Positions 17,353-26,346 of a DNA stretch of 64,000 nucleotides are shown one piece after another. Source of the stretch: CAWBNS01 sp964445105 (GTDB taxonomy: Bacteria > Chlamydiota > Chlamydiia > Chlamydiales > JAJFMA01); assembly GCA_964445105.1 (NCBI GenBank), contig CAYUJS010000002.1, forward strand, positions 1-64,000, in the 5' to 3' direction. The notes beneath the pieces are model-generated. The model saw only the letters and a list, made by a program, of their open reading frames with translations. It searched no databases and was not told where the DNA came from. Numbering within the stretch: position 1 is the first letter of the stretch; each line of letters opens with the position of its first letter. Both the position numbers and the translations under genes were made by a program.

Positions 17353-20031
17353 TTGGCCAAAAACCTAAAACTAAAAATTAAAAACGAGCAGATAGCCAAA
17401 GCTGTCAACCTCGCCGGAATCAAGGACAAGCTCAAAATGTCCCTGTCCGAAGAAACTCCTGAAGACAAGGAAGAGCATGCAAAGAAAGCCGCGTTGGCCA
17501 AGCGGCCCAAAGTAACACTCAAGCCAGAAACGGTTGTGCACACAGAAGCCGAGGACTCCAAACCTCGCGTTCGTGCACGTACCAAATCCGCTTTTGTGCA
17601 AGATACGGCCCCAGAAGCTGAGGAATCGAACCCTGCTGCCAGCCTTGAAGAGGGCCTAGTTACTCCTACATCCGCAAAAGCTGAACCACAGCCTACGGTG
17701 ATGGATGAGCCTGTTATTGCAACTGAAGTCGCTACGGAGCCGGCGCCCGCCATTGTCGAAGAACGTCCTCCTGTTCAGCCTGTCGGGGTTACGCCAACAC
17801 CTGCCCCTACCGCTCCAGCGCCTACATCAGTTGGCATTCCCTCCTTCCCGCGTAAAGAGCAAACGCTCTTCACACGTCGCTATGAGAAACCTCCTGTACA
17901 AACTCCTCCTAGAGAACGCCTTGAGCCTACAGGCAGACACGTTCGCGATTTAATCCCGCCCAAACCTGCCCCTAAACCTGCTTCTGCCTCTACTGCCCCA
18001 GCCGATCGAGCTGGCGACAAGCCGCGACCACGAGCTGTACCCAATGTTCCAACAAAAGACATCGCTGAAGATGAAGCTAAAAAAGTTGGTAACAAGAAGT
18101 TCAAAGAATACCGCGATATTAAACCTGCAGTTAAGCGACAAGAAACCGGCGTTTTTGACTCTCGTGCACGCCAAGGTCTACGTGTAGGGGAAGAAGGCTC
18201 TTATCGCCGCCGACGCCATCAGAAAGCGATAAAATTTGAAGCGCCAGTTACTAGGCCCACAAGCATCAAGACCCGTCTACCGATTACTGTGAAAGACCTG
18301 GCCGTTGAACTTAAACTCAAGGCTTCGCAACTGATTGAAAAACTCTTTTTGCAAGGAGCTATCTTCACCATCAACGATCTGCTTGACGACCCAACCACAG
18401 TGCAGCTACTCGGTAATGAATTTGGTTGCGAAATCACGATTGATACTGCAGAAGAAGAGCGCATCCGCATCACTGACAAAACGGTACATGAAGAGGTGCT
18501 AGCACTGGATCCTAGCGTACTGACCACGCGTCCACCGGTTGTAACGTTTATGGGTCACGTCGACCACGGCAAAACAAGCCTAATCGACGCAATACGCAAG
18601 ACGAACACCGCTTCTGGCGAAGCCGGCGCCATCACGCAGCACATCGGCGCTTTCCGCTGTCAGACCTCAGTCGGCGACCTTACTGTCATCGACACGCCTG
18701 GTCACGAAGCTTTCTCAGCGATGCGCGCTCGCGGTGCCGACGTGACAGATATCGTCGTGCTCGTGGTCGCCGGGGATGAGGGCATCCGCGCTCAAACCGT
18801 AGAAGCGATTAACCACGCAAAAGCTGCTGGCGTCACTATCGTCGTCGCCATCAACAAATGCGACAAGCCGAATTTCGATGTAGAACTCGTCTACCGACAG
18901 CTTTCCGAACATGAGCTGCTAGCCGAGGCTTGGGGTGGATCGACCATCACTGTAAATTGTTCTGCCGTTAGCGGTCAGGGGATCCAGCAACTACTCGAGA
19001 TGCTTGCGCTACAAGCTGAAATACTTGAACTGCGCGCAAACCCCGTCATGCGCGCTCGTGGGCGCGTCATTGAGTCCGAAATGCACAAAGGTCTTGGCGC
19101 TACAGCCACCCTTCTCGTGCAGAACGGCACGCTCAACCGCGGCGACGCTCTGGTATTTGACATCTATTGGGGCCGTGTCAAGACTATGCGGGATGAATTC
19201 GGCAAAGAGCTCGAAAGCGCTCCACCCTCTTGTCCGGTTGAAATCACCGGCCTATCGGGTCTACCCGAGGCGGGACAAGAGTTCATCGCTGTGGCCACAG
19301 AAAAAGCGGCTCGTGAAATTGCAGAAGTACGCGCACTGGAATTCCGCCAGAAGCGTCTCTCCACAGGTCGTATCCTCACAGCCGATAGCATGGTCGCTCA
19401 AGCAGCAGAACACGAGAAAAAAGTGCTCAACGTTATTCTACGTGCCGACGTGCAGGGCAGCTTAGAAGCGTTAAAAACCGCTTTACAAAGGATTCGCTCA
19501 GACAAAGCGACCCTCAATATCATTCACGACGAAGTGGGCGAAATTTCCGAATCAGACGTACAACTTGCTGCTACTTCTAAAGCGGTCATCCTAGGCTTCC
19601 ACACCCAAGTGGAAAGCCATGCAGACAACCTTATCAAAGAAGCGGGCATCCGCGTCCTTAACTTTGACATCATCTATCACGCTTTGGACGAGGTGAAAAA
19701 ACTCATGCAAGCTCTTCTGGACAAACTTCCGCAAGAGAACGAGAAAGGTAAAGCCGAAGTCAAAGCAGTCTTTAAATCCTCACAACTGGGCCTCATCGCA
19801 GGTTGCCAAGTCACTGAAGGATCCATTTCGCGCAACCATCGCGCAAGAGTGGCCAGACGAGGTGAAATCATCTGGAGAGGCGCTATCGGCTCTTTGCGCC
19901 GTGTCAACGAAGATGTCCGCGAGGTCCAAAAGGGCATCGAGTGCGGAATTCTTCTCGACGGGTTTAAAGACACACAGGAAGGTGATATCATCGAGACCTA
20001 TGAAATTGTCTACATCGAACAACAACTGTAG
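17353..20031 (+). CDS. infB: Translation initiation factor IF-2
   Basis: A 892-residue GTPase that brings initiator tRNA to the 30S subunit. The long N-terminal region (1-300) is rich in A, P, E and K and probably disordered. An IF2_N module sits near 310-360. The G domain starts at about 398 with GHVDHGKTS; DTPGHEAFSAMRARG and NKCDKPN give G3 and G4. C-terminal domains include VQGSLEALKTAL and end ...DIIETYEIVYIEQQL. The start is TTG at 17353 (MAKNLKLKIKN). That N-terminal sequence resembles other chlamydial IF-2 proteins, which supports this weak start. It is translationally close to nusA (gap 4) and rbfA (gap 17). Confidence 0.97.
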   Translation: MAKNLKLKIKNEQIAKAVNLAGIKDKLKMSLSEETPEDKEEHAKKAALAKRPKVTLKPETVVHTEAEDSKPRVRARTKSAFVQDTAPEAEESNPAASLEEGLVTPTSAKAEPQPTVMDEPVIATEVATEPAPAIVEERPPVQPVGVTPTPAPTAPAPTSVGIPSFPRKEQTLFTRRYEKPPVQTPPRERLEPTGRHVRDLIPPKPAPKPASASTAPADRAGDKPRPRAVPNVPTKDIAEDEAKKVGNKKFKEYRDIKPAVKRQETGVFDSRARQGLRVGEEGSYRRRRHQKAIKFEAPVTRPTSIKTRLPITVKDLAVELKLKASQLIEKLFLQGAIFTINDLLDDPTTVQLLGNEFGCEITIDTAEEERIRITDKTVHEEVLALDPSVLTTRPPVVTFMGHVDHGKTSLIDAIRKTNTASGEAGAITQHIGAFRCQTSVGDLTVIDTPGHEAFSAMRARGADVTDIVVLVVAGDEGIRAQTVEAINHAKAAGVTIVVAINKCDKPNFDVELVYRQLSEHELLAEAWGGSTITVNCSAVSGQGIQQLLEMLALQAEILELRANPVMRARGRVIESEMHKGLGATATLLVQNGTLNRGDALVFDIYWGRVKTMRDEFGKELESAPPSCPVEITGLSGLPEAGQEFIAVATEKAAREIAEVRALEFRQKRLSTGRILTADSMVAQAAEHEKKVLNVILRADVQGSLEALKTALQRIRSDKATLNIIHDEVGEISESDVQLAATSKAVILGFHTQVESHADNLIKEAGIRVLNFDIIYHALDEVKKLMQALLDKLPQENEKGKAEVKAVFKSSQLGLIAGCQVTEGSISRNHRARVARRGEIIWRGAIGSLRRVNEDVREVQKGIECGILLDGFKDTQEGDIIETYEIVYIEQQL

Positions 20032-20048
20032 CAAAATGAGAGCCCTTT

Positions 20049-20444
20049 ATGTCTAAACAACGTACGCAGCGCTTGAATTCTCTGTTGCGTGAGGTTATTT
20101 CAGACGTGATCCGTTTGGAGCTGAAGAACCCTCGCGTCTCAGAGCTATTCACGGTAACGGCTGTGGATATCACCAAAGATCTTAGGCATGCAGAGGTCTA
20201 TATCAGCGTGATAGGCAGCGATATTGATAAGCAAGAGACGATGCTTGCTTTGGACAAAAGCGCCGGGTTTATCGCCGGTACAGCCTCGAAAAAGGTGCGT
20301 ATGCGCTATTTTCCTGCTCTGCGCTTTGTCCTTGATAATGGCGTCAACGAACAAATGCGCATCGAAGAACTTTTACAAAAGATTCATCATGAAGAGCAAG
20401 ATCGACACCCCAAACCAGAGCGATGCGAACCTGAAACCGAATAA
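20049..20444 (+). CDS. rbfA: Ribosome-binding factor A
   Basis: A 131-residue KH-type protein that binds the 30S subunit and promotes maturation of the 16S rRNA 5' end. The family signature is the VTAVDITKDLRHAEVYISV block near residue 40, and the body ends with RMRYFPALRFVLDNGVNEQM. The acidic, charged tail (EEQDRHPKPERCEPETE) is extra. Its last 56 bases overlap the truB start region in another frame, so the tail may be shaped by that overlap. Confidence 0.93.
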   Translation: MSKQRTQRLNSLLREVISDVIRLELKNPRVSELFTVTAVDITKDLRHAEVYISVIGSDIDKQETMLALDKSAGFIAGTASKKVRMRYFPALRFVLDNGVNEQMRIEELLQKIHHEEQDRHPKPERCEPETE

Positions 20445-21150
20445 ACCTAGCTGCGATGCTGCTTCAGGGATCCTATTTGTCGACAAAGCGGCTGGGCGCA
20501 CTTCCTTCAGCCTAGTGAATCAGTTGCGGCATCGCTTAGGGGTTAAGACGATCGGTCACAGCGGCACGCTTGACCCCATGGCCACAGGTGTAATGATCTT
20601 GCTGATTGGGCGTCAATTTACGCGCCTCTCCGACCAGTTCCTTACTCAAGATAAAGAATATAGAGCCACTATCCGATTGGGCGTTGAAACAGAGACATAC
20701 GACGGAGAAGGCGCGCCGACCGCTTACAGCGATCTTGTGCCCTCGGCGGAGACGCTGACTGAGGTACTGACGCACTTCCAAGGCAGCGTACAACAGATCC
20801 CCCCCATGTACTCAGCTAAAAAACAGCAGGGCAAAAAGCTTTATGAGCTTGCGCGCAAGGGCATCACGGTGGAGCGACCACCCGTTACCGTCACCTTGCA
20901 CACCTCTCTGCTGCGCTACGAGTACCCTGAATTAGAGCTAACCGTAGCGTGCTCCAAAGGCACCTACATCCGTACCATGGCTCACGATATTGGGCAGCAG
21001 CTGGGCTGCGGAGCCCACTTGTCGGCTTTAGCGCGCACACGCTCGGGCAAGATATCCATCGATGAGTGCATCCATTCTGATTTAATTCAGGACGCAGAGT
21101 TCAACCTCCACGAAACCATCCGCAGCCATACCCGTAAGCTAACTAGTTAA
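20389..21150 (+). CDS. truB: tRNA pseudouridine-55 synthase
   Basis: Converts U55 of the T-loop of tRNAs to pseudouridine. 253 residues. The catalytic block HSGTLDPMATGVM carries the conserved aspartate, and YSAKKQQGKKLYELARKG and CSKGTYIRTMAHDIG are further TruB signatures. I placed the start at ATG 20389 (MKSKIDTPNQ); the frame is open further upstream to 20224, but that part is only rbfA read out of frame. It overlaps rbfA by 56 bases and ends overlapping the convergent DUF917 gene by 12 bases, with no terminator between. Confidence 0.93.
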   Translation: MKSKIDTPNQSDANLKPNKPSCDAASGILFVDKAAGRTSFSLVNQLRHRLGVKTIGHSGTLDPMATGVMILLIGRQFTRLSDQFLTQDKEYRATIRLGVETETYDGEGAPTAYSDLVPSAETLTEVLTHFQGSVQQIPPMYSAKKQQGKKLYELARKGITVERPPVTVTLHTSLLRYEYPELELTVACSKGTYIRTMAHDIGQQLGCGAHLSALARTRSGKISIDECIHSDLIQDAEFNLHETIRSHTRKLTS

Positions 21151-22206
21151 AGCTGGTAAGTACTCCCAATCGAATCCAAACGCTGCGGGCCCCACAAGCT
21201 CCAAACCTTGCGGGGTCGTCCAGACGCTGGGAGCGGGTAAAGCAACTACCGATACCCTTAAGCCATATTGCAGCCGCTCGACAGCTACCGGCAGGCCTGT
21301 CTCGTGCTCAAAAGCGACAATAAGATCCGGCGTAGTGACCAAAGGTCGTGGCTGCCCTTCTTTAAAAACAGCTAAAAATTCATTTTGGAAATAGATAACG
21401 GTCTGGCTATCGCCGCCCGCCACAATCGCACGACCATTTTGAAAGGAAGATTCAACCCAGTGCTCGACATCTATGATGTTTCCAGACGCGACAATACGGC
21501 CTCCACAGGCCTCCAAGACAGCTTCGACGGGATCTTGCTTTCTTTGCTGGGCGCTAAGGATGCTGTTACCCAACCGCAGAGCGTAAGAAAGCGTGCCCAC
21601 CAGTACGACTTGTGCCGCCACTGGCTGAGGCATTGGGTGGCTACAAACAGCTGCGTCAGAGCCCATGGCCGTCGTAAGACCCCTGAGAAGGCGCTCCATC
21701 TCCTCACCGGAGACGGCACGAACGATACCCACGGCATTGCTTGCTGTGTCAACCACAATTGCCGGACCTGGCTTTAGTTGATGCAGTTCAGGTGTACACA
21801 TATTACAACAGGGGAAAGCCCGCCCCATCAGGTCCCCGTCTACTACAGGTAGCCCCAAAGCGGCTGCTGCGTAAACGGCCGGCAAGGCGTTCGATCCTCC
21901 GATTTCCGCCGGCAAGAGCCCGCCTACTTTACAAGGAATGACCTGTTCCAGATGTTTCACGATCAGAGAAAACTCATTCCCCGAATGCAATCTTTCGAGA
22001 CAGACAAGAGGCGCGCCCATAAAAAACACCGGCAGTACCCAGGTGTCTGAGGGGATTTCTTCGATGGGAACTAAAGCCACTGGGCCATATTGCTGCAGCT
22101 CCTCGCGAGCCAACAGCAAATCATACGCTGTGTCTCCACCACCGCCAGAACCAAGTACCGCAGCCCCTAAAGCAAGCGCTTCGAGATCATTTAATGTTAT
22201 TTGCAT
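21139..22206 (-). CDS. DUF917 (S-methyl-thiohydantoin desulfurase-like) protein, copy B
   Basis: 355 residues. The Gly-rich N-terminal block ALGAAVLGSGGGGDTAYDLL and the PAEIGGSNALPAVYAAAALGLP block are hallmarks of the DUF917 family, named for S-methyl-thiohydantoin desulfurase. These proteins occur next to HyuA-type hydantoinase/oxoprolinase subunits, as here. It is last in the minus-strand operon, three bases after the hyuA-B stop, so the two are very likely co-translated and may form a complex. It is clearly a paralogue of the DUF917 gene at 23754-24845, alignable end to end. The true substrate in this organism is unknown. Confidence 0.85.
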   Translation of the reverse strand: MQITLNDLEALALGAAVLGSGGGGDTAYDLLLAREELQQYGPVALVPIEEIPSDTWVLPVFFMGAPLVCLERLHSGNEFSLIVKHLEQVIPCKVGGLLPAEIGGSNALPAVYAAAALGLPVVDGDLMGRAFPCCNMCTPELHQLKPGPAIVVDTASNAVGIVRAVSGEEMERLLRGLTTAMGSDAAVCSHPMPQPVAAQVVLVGTLSYALRLGNSILSAQQRKQDPVEAVLEACGGRIVASGNIIDVEHWVESSFQNGRAIVAGGDSQTVIYFQNEFLAVFKEGQPRPLVTTPDLIVAFEHETGLPVAVERLQYGLRVSVVALPAPSVWTTPQGLELVGPAAFGFDWEYLPALTS

Positions 22207-22209
22207 TTG

Positions 22210-23772
22210 CTACCAGCGCCTCCCCGACGCACCAACGACTAATTTTGTAAGATGGTTAGCAGAATAGGGAATAGGCAGCACCTCCACGTAGGTGATGCGC
22301 ACACTACTGGGACTAGCACCTTGCTGGATCGCTTTATCAATAGCTTCCTGGCGCAATAAATCCAAGGCTTGCTGCCTTTCTGCCTGATTCACAACGCGGG
22401 TGCCAGTCGCACCAATCTCGGCCAGCGCAGCACCATACGCATTGGCTACCGAAGAAAAAGGCGCGAGCGAAAGACTCGTGGTGAACTCTTCCTGCAGCAC
22501 GCGGCTCAATACTTCGGCGGCTCCGCCCACTAGTACGACGGAAGAGTCCTTCATCCCACGAGAAAGTTTTTGTATCTCCCAAGCTGCCTGGGTGCCTATG
22601 GAGCGCAGGATAGCACTCGCTTCAGATTGGCCAATTTTCACAAGCGAGGTTAGCCCTTCTGTGATCTCCATGTCGCCTAAGACGCACGCTAGATCGGTGA
22701 GTGTCAATTGTGGTCCACCAAATACCTGCGAGAGTTCTGGCAAGCGCGAACCACAGCTAGCGGGACCGACCACCCAGTCCCCCTGCGATCCTTTATCAAT
22801 ATGTGTGCCCCCACCGATCGCTATGGAACAGCTATCGGGCATGGCAAAGTTTAACGCCACACCCCCGACGGTAGTGGCTCGCAGCGAGCGGCGCACTAAC
22901 CCATCTCGCACTACTCCTATATCGGTGGAGGTACCTCCAACATCCACTACGATGGCGTTTTCAGTGGTAGCTAATTTTGAACCGCCTACGAAGGAGTTGG
23001 TGGGGCCGGCAGCGACAGTTTTTAGCGGATATCTCCCGGCCTCATCAACAGATAGCAGGGTACCGTCATTTTGGGTCATCCACACCTCTGCAGTCAACCC
23101 ACAGGAATGCACCAACGAAGCGAGTCCCTTAAAGCTATGTCCAAGAAAGGGGATGAGCGCAGAGTTCAAAATAGCTGCTTTTTCCCGCTCCAATAAACCC
23201 ATACCACCTATGGAAGAGGAGAGTGTATAAGGGAATTCGGGACCTAACAACTTTTCAATAAACTCGCCCACTGCCTGCTCTTGCTCTGGATAGATAGGGC
23301 TAAAAGACCCTACGATCGCCAGCGTTTGGGCGCCCATACTGAGTAGTTCATCCACCGCGCGCGCTGCTTCTCTGAGACTGAAGGGGCTCATCGGCCGACC
23401 GTCACATTCGAATCCTCCACCAATGGCCCTACAGCTCACCACCACAGCTGCGCGCAAAGCTATGGGCCAATCGCAGGCGGATAAAGGTTTTGGCGATCGA
23501 CACCCACACATGCGGATCACCCCGACTGTCGCCAGACGATTGCCCTCTAAAACAGCATTGGCTACTTGCGTAGTCCCAATGTGCACATGGTCAATCTCGG
23601 TAAATTCAGTGGGGTAGCGAGTGCGTAAAACGGCTAGACCCTGCGTAATTCCCATTTCGATGGGGGCCGTGGAATACGTTTTATAAGATCCGATCAATTT
23701 GCCGGATCCGTCCACGATAGCAAAGTCTGTGTTGGTGCCACCAACATCGATACCTAAACTGAGCTTCGACAT
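22210..23772 (-). CDS. HyuA-type hydantoinase/oxoprolinase subunit, copy B
   Basis: 520 residues. ASKHA-fold nucleotide-binding motifs: LSLGIDVGGTNTDFAIVD (phosphate 1), HIGTTQVANAVLEGNRLA, VVVDVGGTSTDIGVV (phosphate 2) and VVLVGGAAEVL (adenosine). Members hydrolyse cyclic amides (hydantoins, 5-oxoproline) with ATP. Many work with a separate HyuB subunit, but here none is present and DUF917 genes lie on both sides. I chose ATG 23772 (MSKLSLGID); the frame extends upstream to 23853, but that is the antisense side of the DUF917 gene end. It overlaps DUF917-A by 19 bases. Confidence 0.88.
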   Translation of the reverse strand: MSKLSLGIDVGGTNTDFAIVDGSGKLIGSYKTYSTAPIEMGITQGLAVLRTRYPTEFTEIDHVHIGTTQVANAVLEGNRLATVGVIRMCGCRSPKPLSACDWPIALRAAVVVSCRAIGGGFECDGRPMSPFSLREAARAVDELLSMGAQTLAIVGSFSPIYPEQEQAVGEFIEKLLGPEFPYTLSSSIGGMGLLEREKAAILNSALIPFLGHSFKGLASLVHSCGLTAEVWMTQNDGTLLSVDEAGRYPLKTVAAGPTNSFVGGSKLATTENAIVVDVGGTSTDIGVVRDGLVRRSLRATTVGGVALNFAMPDSCSIAIGGGTHIDKGSQGDWVVGPASCGSRLPELSQVFGGPQLTLTDLACVLGDMEITEGLTSLVKIGQSEASAILRSIGTQAAWEIQKLSRGMKDSSVVLVGGAAEVLSRVLQEEFTTSLSLAPFSSVANAYGAALAEIGATGTRVVNQAERQQALDLLRQEAIDKAIQQGASPSSVRITYVEVLPIPYSANHLTKLVVGASGRRW

Positions 23773-24845
23773 ACGCCCACCGCCTGTTGATAATCCCAAG
23801 AAAAACCGAAGGCCTTCGGACCAACGAGCTCTAAACCTTTCTCTGTCTTCCAAACGTCAGGCGCGGGCAAAGCGAGCACCTGAACCCTAAGGCCGTACCT
23901 TAAGCGCTCTACAGCGAGCGGCAGACCTGTTTCTGACTCAACTATGACAATGATATCTGGCGTACAAGCTAGCGGCAGGGAGCCGTCCTGCGGAATCACA
24001 GCCAAAAATTCATTTTGGAAGCATACACTGAATTGCGTACCTTCTGCCACCACAACCGCCCGCCCATGCTGAAAAGCCGATTCGATCCAGTACTCCACGT
24101 CGCTGATATAGCCGGAGGCGACCAAAGAACCGCCAAAAGTGGCTAAGACAGCTTCCGCTACATCTAGACCGCCTCCCAATGCCGTTTGCCAGCAGCGGCC
24201 TATCGCCAACGCGTGAGAAACTGAGCCGCGCAAGGCTGTTTTTTTGGCAACGGCCCCAGACATAGGGTGTGAGCAAACAGCCGCATCGGACCCCATCGCC
24301 GTCGTTAGAGTACGCAAAAGCCTTTCCATCTCGCTCGATGTTTCCGATTCCAAGATAACCGACGCGCCCGTGGCTGTAGCAACGATGACCCCAGGACCGG
24401 GTTTAAGACGATGTAAACCGCAGGTAGACATGTGACAAAAAGGGAAAGCCCGGCCCATGGTATCGCCATCGATCACTGGCAGCCCCAGCGCGCCAGCTGT
24501 ATAGAACGGCGGCATGGCGTTAGACCCCCCTATTTCAGCGGACATCAGACCGACCACAGGAGCCCCGATTCTCTTCTGTAGTTCGTTCACAATAATGTGA
24601 AACTCCTCCCCAGAGTGAAGCTTCTCTAACAGTACCATAGGCGCGCCCATCCAGTAGATAGGCAGGATCCAGCCCTCATCAGGGATATCCTCCACGTCCA
24701 TTAAACGCACGGGCCCATGCTGTCGCATATGCTCTTTTGCAACGAGCAGATCGTATCCCGGATCCCCACCGCCTCCGGAGCCTAGCACCTGGGCACCCAG
24801 AGCTAGTGTATCCATGTCATCTAGCGTAATCCAGACGTCTTTCAC
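23754..24845 (-). CDS. DUF917 (S-methyl-thiohydantoin desulfurase-like) protein, copy A
   Basis: About 363 residues from a GTG start at 24845, chosen for GGAG six bases upstream and for alignment with copy B (VWITLDDMDTLALG against MQITLNDLEALALG). A longer frame to 24875 exists. It has the same Gly-rich block (LGSGGGGDPGYDLL), the AEIGGSNAMPPFYTAGALGLP block and a closing LELVGPKAFGFSWDY. It overlaps the permease gene before it by 29 bases and hyuA-B after it by 19, a very tight operon. The role is inferred from the family and neighbours: turnover of a hydantoin-like or thiohydantoin-like ring compound. Confidence 0.85.
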   Translation of the reverse strand: MKDVWITLDDMDTLALGAQVLGSGGGGDPGYDLLVAKEHMRQHGPVRLMDVEDIPDEGWILPIYWMGAPMVLLEKLHSGEEFHIIVNELQKRIGAPVVGLMSAEIGGSNAMPPFYTAGALGLPVIDGDTMGRAFPFCHMSTCGLHRLKPGPGVIVATATGASVILESETSSEMERLLRTLTTAMGSDAAVCSHPMSGAVAKKTALRGSVSHALAIGRCWQTALGGGLDVAEAVLATFGGSLVASGYISDVEYWIESAFQHGRAVVVAEGTQFSVCFQNEFLAVIPQDGSLPLACTPDIIVIVESETGLPLAVERLRYGLRVQVLALPAPDVWKTEKGLELVGPKAFGFSWDYQQAVGVCRSSV

Positions 24846-26049
24846 GATAAGCTCCAATAAATTCAAGACATGCACGCGTTACCGCGTAAACCACCCAAGA
24901 AGCGATAAAAGCCTCTAGTACAGGTACACCGCCCCAGTTTGCCAAGCCAGCTAAATAGGAAGCCGCTAAAGCAATAGCGGCGCTAGCGGGAATATAAGCC
25001 CGTCGCAAGTTAGGCTTCCACGAAATCAAGACATATTCGCAGTAGATGATAGCTCCTACGCCAGCTACTAAAATTCCTAGGGTTGTCAGAACAGATTCAA
25101 GCCGATCCAGTAAGGGAATGCCGCACAACGCCGTCGCAAACAGCGCTGAGATCGCCCAGGCCTGCCTTTCAGTCAACTTGGGGAAGCAAACTCTAAGAGA
25201 CGTTTGCGCACTGAAAAGGTTCATGTGGTTGACCGCCCAGATCTGAAAAACTAGATAAAAACTTAGCAGGGCCATCCAAAAAGAGCCAGGTAGATTTGAG
25301 AAGGCAACGAGTAAGCTCGTGGCAGGATAGCACCAATAGCTCAGGGCGCCCACTGCTTCCACCAGCGAGAACACAACCAGAATAGTGATCCAGTTCGTCG
25401 TAACTGCATCCGTGCGCGTTTTAGAGAAACGCAGAAAAGTCGGCAAGTCGATGGTGTAGGCGATATTAAGCGCTAGAACCTGGGAAAGAGAAAATGCGCT
25501 CCAGCTCCAGTTGATGGCCTCCCCTGCTTGGGCCGACCCTTGCCAGCAGAGGCGTACCACAAGAACAGCCAATGCGGCGATAAGGATCGGCGTGGTTTTC
25601 TCTGCCCAACGCGCAATTCCTTCGATGCCCCAGTAGTTAGCCATCACCATGGCGACAGCTAAGCCAGCAGCGATAACCTGCACGCCCGGGCCCCATTGCC
25701 AGCCACCGAGTAGTAGAACCTGCTGGGCAACATACTGCAGCTGGATCGCAAACCAGCCTAGCGCGGTGGCAGCCATCACTAAACTAAACATCTGCTTCCC
25801 TAAAGTGCCCACAAGCCTTTCCGATTGCTGCGTGGTAGGAACGCGATGCTTCACGCTAATGCTGGCAGCCAAATGCCCCAAGCAAAAAAGCAAAAAATTA
25901 CCTAATACAATAGCGATGAGTGCAGCTCCCACACCGTACGCTTGCGCCGCTTCATAAGCGACAGATAATATAGGCAAGCATAGCGCCGAGCCAACCTGAA
26001 GCCAAGTTAAGCGGCGCCATCCCATCAACTGAATTTGATCTGCATTCAT
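24817..26049 (-). CDS. NCS1-family permease (cytosine/hydantoin/allantoin type)
   Basis: 410 residues, about 12 membrane helices. Length and overall layout match the NCS1 (CodB/Mhp1) family: WLQVGSALCLPI in helix 1, NYWGIEGIARWAEKTTPIL in the middle and SYWCYPATSLL. The best studied member, Mhp1, carries hydantoins, so its placement as first gene of a DUF917-HyuA-DUF917 operon makes a hydantoin-type or pyrimidine-ring substrate likely. The start ATG has AGGAG five bases upstream. It is separated from the upstream hyuA-A by 297 bases containing one copy of the dispersed repeat. Substrate is an inference. Confidence 0.75.
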   Translation of the reverse strand: MNADQIQLMGWRRLTWLQVGSALCLPILSVAYEAAQAYGVGAALIAIVLGNFLLFCLGHLAASISVKHRVPTTQQSERLVGTLGKQMFSLVMAATALGWFAIQLQYVAQQVLLLGGWQWGPGVQVIAAGLAVAMVMANYWGIEGIARWAEKTTPILIAALAVLVVRLCWQGSAQAGEAINWSWSAFSLSQVLALNIAYTIDLPTFLRFSKTRTDAVTTNWITILVVFSLVEAVGALSYWCYPATSLLVAFSNLPGSFWMALLSFYLVFQIWAVNHMNLFSAQTSLRVCFPKLTERQAWAISALFATALCGIPLLDRLESVLTTLGILVAGVGAIIYCEYVLISWKPNLRRAYIPASAAIALAASYLAGLANWGGVPVLEAFIASWVVYAVTRACLEFIGAYRERRLDYAR

Positions 26050-26123
26050 TCTTGCTCCTTATCGGTTTGGAAGGACGGTATCGTACTTCCATAAGGTTTT
26101 TTTAAAGAAGGGCGAACTAAGTT

Positions 26124-26272
26124 CAGCAGCTCCTGCTAAAAAAAGGCTGACTCCGGGACGGCCATCAGCCTCATTTTGTTCCTCACCCGTAGTCGAGATT
26201 ACGAATTTGTTGCAAACTAAGCCTGCTTTCAGTCCTCGCTGAGCCCATTTCTTTTTTTAGCGGGAATAAGTT
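26124..26272. repeat. Dispersed repeat copy (b), both ends present
   Basis: The left end CAGCAGCTCCTGCTAAAA starts at 26124. The right end, ...TTTCTTTTTTTAGCGGGAAT, is at about 26248-26266 and is its inverse. Read from the right, the next bases (GGGCTCAGCGAGGACTGAAAGCAG) match the inner block of the copies at 890 and 54604. It lies between the NCS1 permease and hyuA-A, downstream of the latter. Confidence 0.7.
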
Positions 26273-26346
26273 TAGCCAAAAAATGGCAATCAATCGCACA
26301 GTCCAAGCATAAAGCGCCCCGCCGGCAGCACGCGATCTTTTCCAAA

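Noticed and set aside
20224..20388. Upstream extension of truB
   Set aside because: These codons are rbfA read in another frame. TruB homology begins after ATG 20389.
22400..23230. 276-codon plus-strand open frame
   Set aside because: Shadow of hyuA-B; proline- and serine-rich, with no homology-like features.
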